Shown here: one piece after another, positions 1 through 10,669 of the stretch
How positions within the stretch are numbered: the stretch's first letter is position 1
How the letters are laid out: each line of letters opens with the position of its first letter
Source: Xiphophorus maculatus
Taxonomy: Eukaryota > Chordata > Actinopteri > Cyprinodontiformes > Poeciliidae
Assembly: GCF_002775205.1 (NCBI RefSeq)
Contig: NC_036464.1
Coordinates: forward strand, 930,001 to 994,000
Direction: 5' to 3'
Length of the DNA stretch: 64,000 nt
The notes under the pieces: model-generated
What the model saw: the letters and a program-made list of their open reading frames with translations, nothing else
Database searches by the model: none
Told to the model about the DNA's origin: nothing
Translations under genes and position numbers: made by a program

Positions 1-580
1 ATAATCTAGTCTATTTTGTCCAATAATGTTAATGTGTGTTTTAGTTGTGTTGAAGATTGCGTCTTTTTAATGCCACTCTTCCTAAACGGGGATTTTTAAC
101 TAACCTGGCAGCCGTGGGGGAGCAAAGCTCCCGGATGTGCTCCCTATTAATGCGTTCAATGTCTACTGAAAATCCCAGACACTGGCAATGGCCATCCTTA
201 GAATTATGTTGTCAGAAGAAAGAACAAGATTGATCGATTTATTTATTTAATTAGTCAGTCAGTCAGTCAGTCAGTTAGTTAGTTAGTTAGTTATAAACTG
301 TCCTTCTAGTGTCAGTACTATTGATTAAAATGCAAAAAATAGGCATTTAAAACACAAAATAGGAGGGTTGCAACGTCTTATTTTTAATGGGTGGAATTAA
401 ACACCTTTGCGCTTCTTTCTCTCCCTTTCATGTGTGATTGGATTCACACATGAATTATTCTGTTAATTCTTTCCTTAATATGATTCATTCTTGCATACAA
501 CACTAAGAAAACTTATTCCCACTTATAATGTTTTAAATATACCCTATATTTTCCATTTTCAGCATTAGAAATAATCACAA
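1..580. other. Intergenic sequence left of dennd10
   Basis: No exon of a recognisable protein is visible. The stretch is AT-rich and holds a short TCAG/TTAG tetranucleotide tract at about 252-292. The neighbouring gene on this side lies outside the window. Confidence 0.5.
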
Positions 581-584
581 AGAA

Positions 585-741
585 ATAATATAATATAATA
601 TAATATAATATAATATAATATAATATAATATAATATAATATAATATAATATAATATAATATAATATAATATAATATAATATAATATAATATAATATAATA
701 TAATATAATATAATATAATATAATATAATATAATATAATAT
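585..741. repeat. TAATA pentanucleotide microsatellite
   Basis: About 31 nearly perfect copies of a five-base TAATA unit run without interruption. On the minus strand it reads as an endless YYIIL peptide, which is an artefact of the repeat. It ends about 95 bp before the CCAAT/GC-box region of dennd10. Confidence 0.95.
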
Positions 742-814
742 GTTTGCCGAACAGCAGACATCGTTGTCTGTTGGAAGAAACTCTATTATTCAACGGCCTT
801 GAACGCAGCAACAG

Positions 815-1120
815 AGCTTCCTAATGGAACGCTGTGATTGGCTGAGAGCACCGAGGCTCCGCCCTATCAGCCGTCCAGTCCCGGAAGAGGGAAGAGGTTC
901 TGCAAAGAGATGGAGAAAGTCTGTTGACAGCTGAACTGTCTCAAACCCAGTAACCAGACATACAATTTCCGCTTTTTCTGAATCTATCCAGATTCGTTTT
1001 CAGACATTTAACCATTTGAGGCACTCTGGAGGTTCTTCCGGGAGAGATTTTATTCCAAAAACGAGGAGATTTCTTGTGTTTTGGCTGCAGTTTAACTTGT
1101 GTCTCCTACTGGAATGGAAC
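815..1120 (+). promoter_or_regulatory. dennd10: dennd10 promoter and 5' UTR
   Basis: An inverted CCAAT box (GATTGGCT, 835-842) and a GC box (CCGCCC, 859-864) lie in a locally GC-richer stretch just upstream of the dennd10 start codon at 1121. No TATA box stands out. The exact transcription start cannot be read from the sequence. Confidence 0.5.
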
Positions 1121-4100
1121 ATGGCAACGACTGAGACGCAGCTGATGTTGAGCGTCGGATTAATTGGTAAGTTTGTATTAATTGGGTCATTTCCTTCTGT
1201 TATTAAAGTGTATAGTAATTTAAACAACTTAAGCTGGCGCTTCAGGACTTTAAGGAGATCACATGACACCAGTGTGACCCAGATATGCTTCATCAGCAGG
1301 AGCAGGGCGCTACGGATCCTTCAGGTTGGAGTTTAAAGCATCAATAATCTGGTGGTGAAACATTCATTAACTCAGACCTCATCATGATCCATTCTTTATT
1401 TTACTCTTTATCTAGTCACTAAAAAGCTGCAGTGAATCTTCTCAAATTTCTCCCTTAACTTCAAGTTGTTTTATTAAGATGTAGCAGCGCATGATTGTGT
1501 ATTTTTATTTATTTATTTATTTGACTATTTATTTAAAAATATTATATTTATTTTAAAAATTATTGTGGAGAGGAAGAAAAATTATGGTTCTTTATTAATT
1601 GAAATTGTATACAAATAAAATTTTGAAAAGTGTGACATACAATCCCCTTTCCTCCAATTCTACTGAACGAAAACACACAAGCCAACCACTTTCAGAAGCC
1701 ACACTGACGAAGGAGCACACCTGACAGGCTAAGGTTAGATTTGCATGCTAACCTGAACACCGTAAAACATGGCAGTGGCAGCATCATTCTGAGAGGATGC
1801 GTTCAGAGGGTCTGGGTTGTTGGGGAAAATGGAGGGAGAAAAGAGTAATGGGATAAAACTTGTTAGAGGCTGCACTTGGGAACTGCAGTGGAATGGTTTA
1901 GGTCAAATGGCCTAGTCAAAGTCCAGACCTAAATCTGAATGGGAAAAGGGGATAAAACTTTACACTTGGTGATCTTAGACGCTCCCCATTAAAACTGACT
2001 GAGCTTGAGCTGTTTTGGTTAGAAGAACCAACAGAAATGTCTTGATCACATGTATGCCACTTAAGGTCCGAGGGCCAAATCTGGCCCGCAGTAGATTTTT
2101 ACGCGGCCCTCTAGACTGTAGAAGGCCACATAAATAAGTTATTTTGTTAAGTATTATTTTATAAATCAAATCAAAGCACTTTTTATCAATATGCTGTCAA
2201 ATTACATCAATGTGAGATTTAAGTAAGTACTGTACTCATCGAATGCAGAGAACATTATTTAGTCATTTCAACAGTTTTATTGTTCATTTTATCAACACAT
2301 TCCCCCACAAACGACTCGTAGAGGACATTATTGATATGGCCCAAAATGATACTAAGTTTGACACTCTGGGTGGAGATAACAAATCTGCAGCTGCATTAGC
2401 AGCAAAAGGTGTTTGGTTTAGATAATCTACTCCTCACTGTTTGTCCAGAGTCGTTACTGAATCTTGTCTTTCATGTTTCCACCATTAGAGAAAGACGTGA
2501 ATGGAGACACGTTGTGGGTGTGGTGTTATCCCTCCGTCAGCGCTGAGCTGAGGCAGCTGCTGCTCAGGAAGTGCTGCCTGACGCAGGATGGACGGGATTT
2601 CCACACCTTCGTGTTCGGCCAGTTCAGCCGGACCTGGTACTACATCACAACGCTGGAGGTCCAGGAGCCGACGGCGCTGAACAAGGTGCTGACCCGGCTG
2701 CCTGTCTCTGGATCAGAACGCCTCTAAAATAAGGCTGAATGATACGGCTTAAAAATAAAATCAGATTGTTTCCAATTTAATTTTTTTTTTCTAAAATAGA
2801 AATTAGAATTGACAGAAAATATTTCCTAAAAGTGACTTGTAGGCTACAACATTTTTTGTTTAATTGCAAGAATACAGTCTTAATAATATCAGAACAAAGA
2901 TGCAACTTTATCACAAAAAACCCCGTTTTAAATTATTTAAAAAGTTGTTTTAATGAGAAAAAAGCCTGGATAGAGTTATCAGAATCTGATGTATGATGGT
3001 ATATTAAGGCCATTGTAACGAGAGAAAAAAGGAATACATTTGTGAGAAAAACTCAGAAATTTTGACGTTAATTTCAGAAATATTCTAGAAAAACTTGAGA
3101 ATTTCGGAGCTCCATAAGTAAAAACTTTGCGAGAAAAAAATTCTTTAGATTAACCTCACAAATATTCTAGAAAAAAATAGGGACATTTTTTAGGTCCAAA
3201 AAGTTTAAAATAGGCTAGAAAAAAAACTCCAGAAATGTCTAGATTAATCTCAGAAATATTCTAGAAAAACAAGAAAATTCTGAGATTGATTGAAAAGCTT
3301 CAGATTTTTTACTAGAAAACATTTTAGATTAATCAAAAAAAAAAATTCTAGTAGATTTTTTGTTTTCTTTCTCGCCTGGCCCTAAAACTCTCATATCTGA
3401 TGTGATCGCCTCAGTCTGTCATTCTTATTTTGAAATTTCACGATTGTTTCAAAGACCTACTGATAGTTTGATGCTGATGTGTTAAAAGATTAAGTGTAAT
3501 TTATAAAACTTGTGCCACAGTAGAACTTCACATGTTGATCAAAATTCCTCGTGGTAATTTTGATATTTTTTTGTGTTTGAGTTCTCATAAAATTGCCACT
3601 TTATTCTTATTAACTTTTTTTTATTGTAGCTTGGCTTTAATATTCCCACACAGAGTTGAGTTGAATTCAAAGTCCAAATAAATACAATATGTCTGTGAAA
3701 CATGGTTGTCAAGCAAGATGGCTGCCTTGTTTTGTGCTGACATCACTCTATGGAAACCCATTGGTGGAAAAAAATCCAGATTTTCCACAAATTTAATCTT
3801 CAAAAACCGAAATATTCAATTAATTGATCAAATCAATTTATCACCCAGCCTAGTATAAATTATACAAATGTGCTGATCTTTTGTCTTCTGCTTGTAGGTC
3901 ACCCATTTTTCAATGGCTGTCACAGCAAAAGACTTCAACCCTGAGAAATACGCTGCTCTCAGTCGAATACTCTGCAGGTAATGATGTTCTAAAGTTCATT
4001 TCCACCGTTCCAACGCTCGCGGTTCATTCTTATCAGTGCGGTTGGTTTGCTTTTCAGGATGTACGTCAAACACGGCAGTCCGGTCAAGATGATGGAGGCT

Positions 4101-7100
4101 TACATCACCGTCCTGACCAAAGGAGTCTGTCAGAATGATGAAAATGGCTCGTTTCTAATCAAGGATTATGACGTCCGAAAGGCGTACCTGGCAGGTTCAA
4201 TCAAAGGTAAAACCGTCCACGAGTCACCGCTAATGGTTTTCCTTCACATCAATTATTAAACGACCAGATCAGAATCATCATTATTGATTTATTATTGATA
4301 AAAGTACCAAAAATCTTTTACTGGTTTGGAAACACTCAGCTTAACACAACATCGTTGTGTAAATAAGTAAAATAATTTTTTTTCTGTTTTTATGCCAAAT
4401 CCGATTTGTGATTTTTTTTTTAGCTTTCTTTTCTAAAAATGAAATTACAAATGACAGAAAATGTTTTTTTAAAAAGGGGCTTTTATTTCAGTCATAATAT
4501 CTGTGAGTTCTACAGAGGAGCATCAGGGCCAAGCTACGATACATTTTATTTAATTAGTACTAAATTGTTCCAGTAATTATCGCGATAAATGACACTATTG
4601 TTGTTTTGAGACGATTTTCACATAATGTAAAGGTGATAATGGAATAATAATGCATCATCAGATGAACCAAATATAAAGTTAAGTGGAAACTTTAAAACAA
4701 TTACAATAATTTACATAAGAAACAAAAAAATAACAAAATCAGGCAAAGAAACATTTAGCAGTTTCTCTCAATAAAAAACTTTAACAAAAACTGCAGGTTC
4801 TCTGTGTCTGGTGAATTTGTGGTTAAAACATGTTTGTTTTTCATTTAGTGGGTAGAAATTTTTACTCAAGTAAGAGTAAAATATTATTCAGTAATTTTAT
4901 TTTTCAAAATAAAATTACTGAAGTAAAAGTAAAAAGTACATTGTAGTAAAAATTTAGTAATTTCTTTTAGTAAAAAGTTACTCAACTAAATGTAATTGAG
5001 TAAATGTAACTAGTTACTACCAAACTCTGACTAAAGGCCTAATGTCTCAGCATATTTGATGTACCTTGATGATTCTGATGAATTTGATCAAATGTTTCTT
5101 GTTTCTCAGTTGGTGACTGTATGATGTTTTATGATGATTTTATGATAAAGCACGTTGAACTGAACCTGAACTTGTTTTTCATTCCTCTTCTGCCTCAGAT
5201 GTTGTGTCTCAGTTCGGCATGGAGACCATCATCCTGTACACAGCCCTGATGCTGAAGAAGAGGATTGTGGTCCATCATCCTCGGATTGAAGCGCTCCTGG
5301 AGTTCACCAGGTGAAACTGGGATGTTTCCTCTCGTTTTGTTGTTGGGAATGATTCTGAGTCTCCGTCCTCTTTCTGAGCAGAGTGCTGCCGGCTCTGGCC
5401 TGGCACAGGAAGGACTGGTCCGTCCTGCATCCCTACGTTCACCTGACCGCAGCTGAGCTGGACGACCTGAAGAAATGCCCCGGTGAGGTCGCCGGCAGAT
5501 CAGACCAATTAAAGGGGCAGTATCATGTAAAATTGACTTTTTTCAGCATTACATCATGTTATTCCCACATCAAAAACAAACATGGATTGTTGCCTTGATT
5601 CTTTTATGCAGAAATCATTTAATCTCCATGGCGACCATTGAGCTGTGCTAACCACCTGGGTGGACCTAGCTCCGCCTTTCAGGCACAGCTCCTCCCCCAC
5701 ACAGCTTCTTCAGACTAGCCAGCAGCTATTAGCAAACACCTGAGCTCATTATAGGAGCTGCTTCTCAGTGAAACTCTGGTACAAAAGTTTGTTAAAGGGT
5801 TAATAGAGGAGCCATGTTGGGATGATTTTCTGAAGGTGGAGTTTCAGAAAAAGCAGAAGTTTTTAAAGAGACAAAGGCCTAATTTTAAAACATTTCTTTG
5901 AGTCATATTTGATATGTAGCATTTTTATAACAACTGAGATCGATGTTTCAATAAAAAAAAAAAAATCTGCATGTTGTATTTTATTTTTGTTTTGTCTGCA
6001 GTTGCTACTCAGTGGTGGTTGTTGTGTGTCTTGTCTCTATGCTGCTGTAACTGCGAAATAATTTCCCTGCTGGGATGAATAAAGTAATTCTATTCTATTC
6101 TATTTTCTGTTCTGCTCAGGTTACATCGCTGGGTTTGTGGATCCAGAAGTGAGCAACAGGTTGGAGCTTTTTGACGTGTTTGTGAGCCTCCCAGACAGTG
6201 TGATCACCGTGTCCCAGGGCGCCAAAGGTATGTTCACTGAAAAAAAACAAAATACAGTTGGTTTTTAATTAATAAGAATCTCAACACAGAGGATATTTCC
6301 TTTAGTGATTATGGAAATAATCTGTTTTAACTTGGATAATGAACTAAAACCTAAATGTTCAATAGAAGATTAATAAAAAATTTTAAATTTAAAACCATGC
6401 TGGCTGTTCAGAAAGTGCTGTATCCTAATATATTAATGGAAAGTTTAGTGGAAGGAACGAAAGATGTACAGCAAGAATCAGAACTTCCAGGTCTGACACA
6501 CTCAGCCGTATCCAGGACTTTGACTACACCGGTTCCTTTCCTTGAATTAAACCAGACCTGACCCAGAGACAGAACCCACTTCTAAAACAGAACCAGAACT
6601 GGGCCACTGTTCAGTGGTGCAGAGTTAAGTTATTTATAATTAACTAAAACAAACTAAATAACCAAAACTGAAAACATTTTTGTTAACTGAAAGAAATAAA
6701 AATGGTAATTAATGGGGAATAAATATATCTAACTGGAGCTATATTGTTCCAGTTTACAAACTGGTTTAGTTTATAAAACTAAAACATACTGAAACTATAG
6801 ATATATTATTAATTTTTGGGGTTATGAATCTATTTATTAGCGTTTCAAACTGATTTCTCTCCACACAAGAAGTTACTGCCAGCAAATTTTGGCGCTCGAC
6901 ACCAAAAGTTTGGAGAAAACTTCAGAGTTTTGAAACTTTTTGAAAATTGTATCTTCTGTTGAGTATTTATTACCCACTACTTTGACCTTTTGAATTTTGC
7001 ACCTAAAAATTAAACTATGAAAAAAACTACAACTAATAAAAACTCAACAAAAATGGAATAATATTTAATCAATGATGACTAATAATAAAAAAACTAGCAA

Positions 7101-7689
7101 ATACCAACTTATCAACTTTGTTGTTATATTTAGCAATTTTATTTAGAAAGAAAAAATAGTATTGGTCCGAATTGGCTTTTTATAGTGCAGTTGGTGCACT
7201 TCTATAAATTGGACTAAAATCTATTATTTTATTGGTTAATTTTTCTGATGAATTGAATTAAAGGTTTTTATTGATATAGTGAATCTTATGATAAAAATGT
7301 AACTCCTTTTTTTGGATTGAATAAAACGTTGCGTCATGCCTGCATGTCGCCGCAGACGCCATGGCGATGGGGAAGTTGCACAAGGACGTGGCTCAAGTCA
7401 TCGTCCAGTCTGCGGAGGACGCTGAGCGATCCGACAGTCAGGTCATCAAGGTGAGAACCGGCACAGAGCCGCTTCCCTCTCCTCCTCCCTTCCGCTCTGA
7501 ACACCAAACTTTAATCATCAGGACATTTCCATCAAGACAAAGGAAATCCTCACCAACCTGTTCGCCCTGGCTGACGCCTGCGAAGACTCTAAGCTCACGC
7601 TGGAGGTTTTGAAGCAGCATCACTTCCCCCCGGCCACCGAGAACTTCCTGTTTCACCTGGCAGCTGCAGAGCAACTCTTACGGATATAA
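1121..7689 (+). CDS. dennd10: DENN domain-containing protein 10 (FAM45 family), 9 coding exons
   Basis: Coding exons: 1121-1166, 2489-2685, 3898-3977, 4058-4206, 5199-5310, 5382-5482, 6120-6227, 7356-7450, 7522-7689. They sum to 1056 nt (351 aa plus stop), and every junction has GT-AG ends and matching phase. The start [15 protein letters not shown] and blocks such as [38 protein letters not shown] and [19 protein letters not shown] follow mammalian DENND10 along its whole length (human about 357 aa). The family carries a compact DENN fold, acts on late endosomes and is reported to associate with the Commander (Retriever/CCC) sorting complex. The exon 2 donor, GTGCTG, is weak but needed to keep the frame. 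AATAAA at 8266-8271 or ATTAAA at 7837-7842 may serve as poly(A) signal. Introns hold Tc1-like and MITE fragments listed separately. Confidence 0.95.
1741..1960 (+). mobile_element. Tc1-like transposon remnant (intron 1 of dennd10)
   Basis: Phrases such as 'aaacatggcagtggcagca', 'tgttagaggctgcact' and 'agtccagacctaaatc' match the region of Tc1 family transposase DNA that encodes the later catalytic part. The reading frame is no longer open. It is a short, old internal fragment with no terminal repeats visible. Confidence 0.7.
2050..2400. repeat. Interspersed repeat fragment beginning 'aggtccgagggccaaa'
   Basis: The segment 'ctggcccgcagtagat...acgcggccct' resembles a dispersed fish repeat with the wording 'ggtccgggggccagatc'. 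It lies in dennd10 intron 1 directly before exon 2. The family is named from memory of wording only, so the limits are approximate. Confidence 0.35.
2940..3385. repeat. A-rich periodic repeat with 'cagaaatattctagaaaaa' motif
   Basis: The motif 'cagaaatattctagaaaaa' or close variants recurs every 60-100 bp together with 'gattaatctcagaaat'. The same wording returns at 51180-51440, 52560-52910 and 54160-54290, and a relative ('gagattaaagtcagaattc') at 38890-39080. It looks like a simple-sequence derived repeat family in introns and intergenic DNA. Confidence 0.6.
4838..5035. repeat. MITE-like repeat C (copy 1), dennd10 intron 4
   Basis: The text 'ttactcaagtaagagtaaa' and 'gagtaaatgtaactagttac' marks a dispersed repeat whose other copies are at about 26190-26625 and 55005-55390 in this window. 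Copies share both ends and an AT-rich interior. No coding capacity is seen. Transposon class not assigned. Confidence 0.6.
5509..5945 (+). repeat. MITE-like repeat A (copy 1), dennd10 intron 6
   Basis: It begins 'ttaaaggggcagtatcatg' and contains 'gagctcattataggagctg' and 'aatagaggagccatgttgg'. The reverse complement of the same element lies at 27336-27869, and tail fragments lie at 18468-18572 and 18942-19024 in prdx3 intron 3. Ends of the form TTTAAAGG...CCTTTAA suggest a non-autonomous DNA transposon. This copy lacks the far end. Confidence 0.75.
6000..6110 (+). mobile_element. LINE-type 3' tail with TTCTA repeats
   Basis: The string 'gatgaataaagtaattcta' followed by TTCTA repeats is the common 3' tail of fish non-LTR elements. 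Only the tail remains. It lies next to the acceptor of dennd10 exon 7. Confidence 0.5.
6600..7110. repeat. AT-rich dispersed repeat F (copy 1), dennd10 intron 7
   Basis: The order 'tttgaccttttgaattttgc', 'cacctaaaaatta', 'actagcaaata' is repeated in the same order at 12319-12545 in sfxn4, so the two segments are diverged copies. A relative appears at about 55415-55600 in the other orientation. Family unknown. Confidence 0.55.
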
Positions 7690-8091
7690 ACTGGAGCTTG
7701 TGCCTCATCGTCTCGGACACTTCCTGTCTCCTCAAAGGCCTTTTTTTTCCCTGCACTGAAACCTGAAGGTGAGGAACCTGAGGTTCCAGGTTGTTGATAA
7801 TTAACGTTTTATTCAAAATTTTAAATGCTGAATGCGATTAAAACCTGAAGGGTTTTATTTCTTAATGTGTCTGTGGTACGATTTACAGAAAGAATCTACA
7901 GAAATCATAGACATGAATTCATGTTATTATGGGATTTTAATATGCAACTTCATTGAATTTATTCTTTTCTTTAAAATCATACATAAAGGCTCAAAGATAC
8001 TAATGTTCCATCAACAAGCTTCTGGTTTCATTCTAAATTGATATTTTGCAATTTTTCTTGAATTAATTGGCCTTTTAAATTGTTTTCCTTC

Positions 8092-8250
8092 ACTGCAAAA
8101 AACATTAAATCTTACCAAGTTTTTTTTTTTAATCTACAGATGAAATTAGACAAAATTAACTTATAAGTAACTTTTCAGAAAGATGTAGGAGCTTTTTTTA
8201 AAGTAAATAATTCCTTAATATTGATGAAAACATTCTAGTTCCACTGGCAG
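8092..8250 (+). repeat. Dispersed repeat D (copy 1)
   Basis: It opens 'cactgcaaaaaacattaaat' and continues 'cttaccaag'. Reverse-orientation copies are at 28188-28318 and 42405-42500, which share 'ctcctatattttgctg' and 'aagttacttgtaag'. It is a short non-coding repeat probably from a DNA transposon. Confidence 0.6.
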
Positions 8251-9829
8251 ATTTTTTATGTTGTAAATAAAATAGTAATTTTGGACTGATTCGAGCTCTA
8301 TTGAGTTTCTTTGAGCTTTTCATCTTTTGCTCAATCCAAGGAGTCTAAAACAATCGTTTTTATGTTGCCACAGAGTAATAATGAGCTTCTGTCATCATAT
8401 CAAACCAGAAGTTTATAAGTTTGTCAAGTGAAATAAACGTCGTCCATTCTTCGTCTGCAGTCTTTGTAATCAGAAGAGCTATTTTACGCTCAGTCCAGCT
8501 AAAAAAATATTTTGGGTCGCAAATGTTACAGGATCTTTTGAAGAAAAAAAAAAAGTGGCCTTGTGTTTGAAGAACCATGATTTTATTTTTTTGTTTGGGT
8601 TTTAAAACAAAGATGCAACATATTTGCAATTACATTGGTAGATATTGATCTTTGTGGAAAATTATATATTATTTCCTCTAAAGTTTAGATATTTAAACCA
8701 AATATTTGTACATTGTGATGTTTGAAATCAGTTAGAAACTCTTGTTTGGGCTGATGATGCTGATTCTTATTCTGAAAGAATTACATATTTTCCAAACTAC
8801 TGGGAAAATGCCATGAATGCATGTATGCATCTCAGCCTGTATGCATAATTTTGACCCTTTGTGGATTAAAAACAAAATCCACAATTCAAACTTTATCACC
8901 AAATTGTTTGTTTTATCATCATCAAAAGAACTGTTTAAATAAATGAACAAAAAGTAAAGGTGAATCTTAAATTTGAAGCTCTGTGCTGATTGCTGCAGTC
9001 AGATCAATACGTCCTTTTTTATTTTTATTTTTTTAAAGAAGTCTCTGTTTGTGCTTCTCATTACATTTCCTACATTCCAGCTTCTTGTTCAAACGGAGAT
9101 TGAGTGAAAATGATCCTCATGTGACGAGATGTTATTATAAAATTGAGTTAGTAAAAACGAATACCTGGTTTTTCCCTCTTAATCAGTTTAACGTTTTGTT
9201 TTGTACTAATAGGATCAGTGCTGTGGGTTATTTTTTAAACATGTTTTTTAAAAAAGATGCACATATCCACCAGGCAGAGATCAGAACCGAATGAGTTTTA
9301 CCTCCATCTGGTCACATACTGAAATACCCAAATATTCACTTCCTGTTCAGTGAAAACTGGGAATTTCCACCATTTATCCGCCTTTAAATGCATCAGCTGA
9401 CAGCATGTACGGGTCAAATGTTAAGATCCAAGATGGCTGAGACTTTGACATTATTACCAAACTTTTTCTGTTGTCAACTTGACATTTATCCTGTAAATAT
9501 CAACAAATAAATCCATTAGGGGAAAAAATCCGTTACGATAAACTGGATTAAAAAGTTTACAAACCATTAAACTAAAACTGGATTAAAGCAATTGGTAATA
9601 TGAACCCTCCTAATCCTGGAAAAGATCTCCAAATCTAACAGACATCTGGAAAATCTCAGGTCAAAACTGACCAGAATTTGGACATTTGTACTTTTTCAAC
9701 ACTACAAGTCACTCCCCAGCATGATACTGCCACCACCACTGGCTGTTTTTGGTCACATCAATAGTAGCTCTGGGAGGAAGTGGAAGAAATTGATCTTTTC
9801 ACAGATTATCTGTCTCATGTTAAACTGCA

Positions 9830-10330
9830 GGGCCGGCCAAAGTCTTTTTGGCGCCTTAAGCAGATTGTTATTCCCCCCCCATGCCCCCCATACCAACATG
9901 TCAACACAAACCTGCTTTATCATTCCTAGTCTACTCTATGTGTAACATACCTGCAGTCATTAGCATCATTTGCAATTAGCTTACGTCATACCAGTGTTAT
10001 TATGATTATAGCAGTAGTCAACTAAAAAAAGTGGATCTTTTAAATGCAGAGTGGTATTTAAGTGTCATATTATTTCTACTATTTGACCGTAACATCAGCT
10101 GATAAACACTAAATTTACAGTAAACAGGTTTGATATTATTTTCCAAAAGTAACAGCAGCCGTCAACAGGAAGAGATTAACAATTTATGTAACAATTATTA
10201 CAATAGAGGTTGTTTTTATTTTTTATTATTCAGTGTTATTTTATGTATATATAAATGTTTTGTCATGCTAGCTTGGTGCTCTTGGGGGCCCCCTAGAGGT
10301 TTGGGGGCTTTAAGCAGCTGCTTACCTGAC
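9830..10330 (+). repeat. Dispersed repeat starting 'gggccggccaaag'
   Basis: The two ends carry related phrases, 'tggcgccttaagcag' near 9850 and 'gggggctttaagcag' near 10305, around a C-rich run and AT-rich interior. This wording is typical of a widespread non-coding repeat in percomorph fish. Class not assigned. Confidence 0.45.
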
Positions 10331-10669
10331 AGGGTGACAGATTTAACAAATTTGTAAAAAAAAAACATTTTTATAAATGTTGCATACTGCACTGTTGAAT
10401 TTACTGCTTCACACGACTTACTGTTCAGGTTATTAATCTTTCATTGTTGATTCTTTCTGCAAAATCAGATAATTTTTTTGCCTCATTCTCTTGAATAAGA
10501 AAGTAGGTTTTACATTTTAAAATTCATGCAACATCAAAGCAAATGTGTTTTTATGATTAAATAAAATGTTTGGTATAAAAGACACCTGATACAACAACTG
10601 AATAAAGTTAATATCAAAATGACTTGGTTTAATAAATTAATTTTGAGACATTTCCTGAGGTTTTGCCCC

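Larger units (their letters stand above)
7690..10669. other. Tail-to-tail spacer between dennd10 and sfxn4
   Basis: No exon is visible. The spacer holds the probable dennd10 3' UTR, repeat D at 8092-8250, a short reverse Tc1-like scrap near 9715-9745 and a 'gggccggccaaag' repeat at 9830-10330. The rest (about 8290-9700) shows nothing recognisable. Confidence 0.6.

Noticed and set aside
513-811. Overlapping minus-strand frames with repeated YYIIL
   Set aside because: They are translations of the TAATA microsatellite and carry no independent coding signal.
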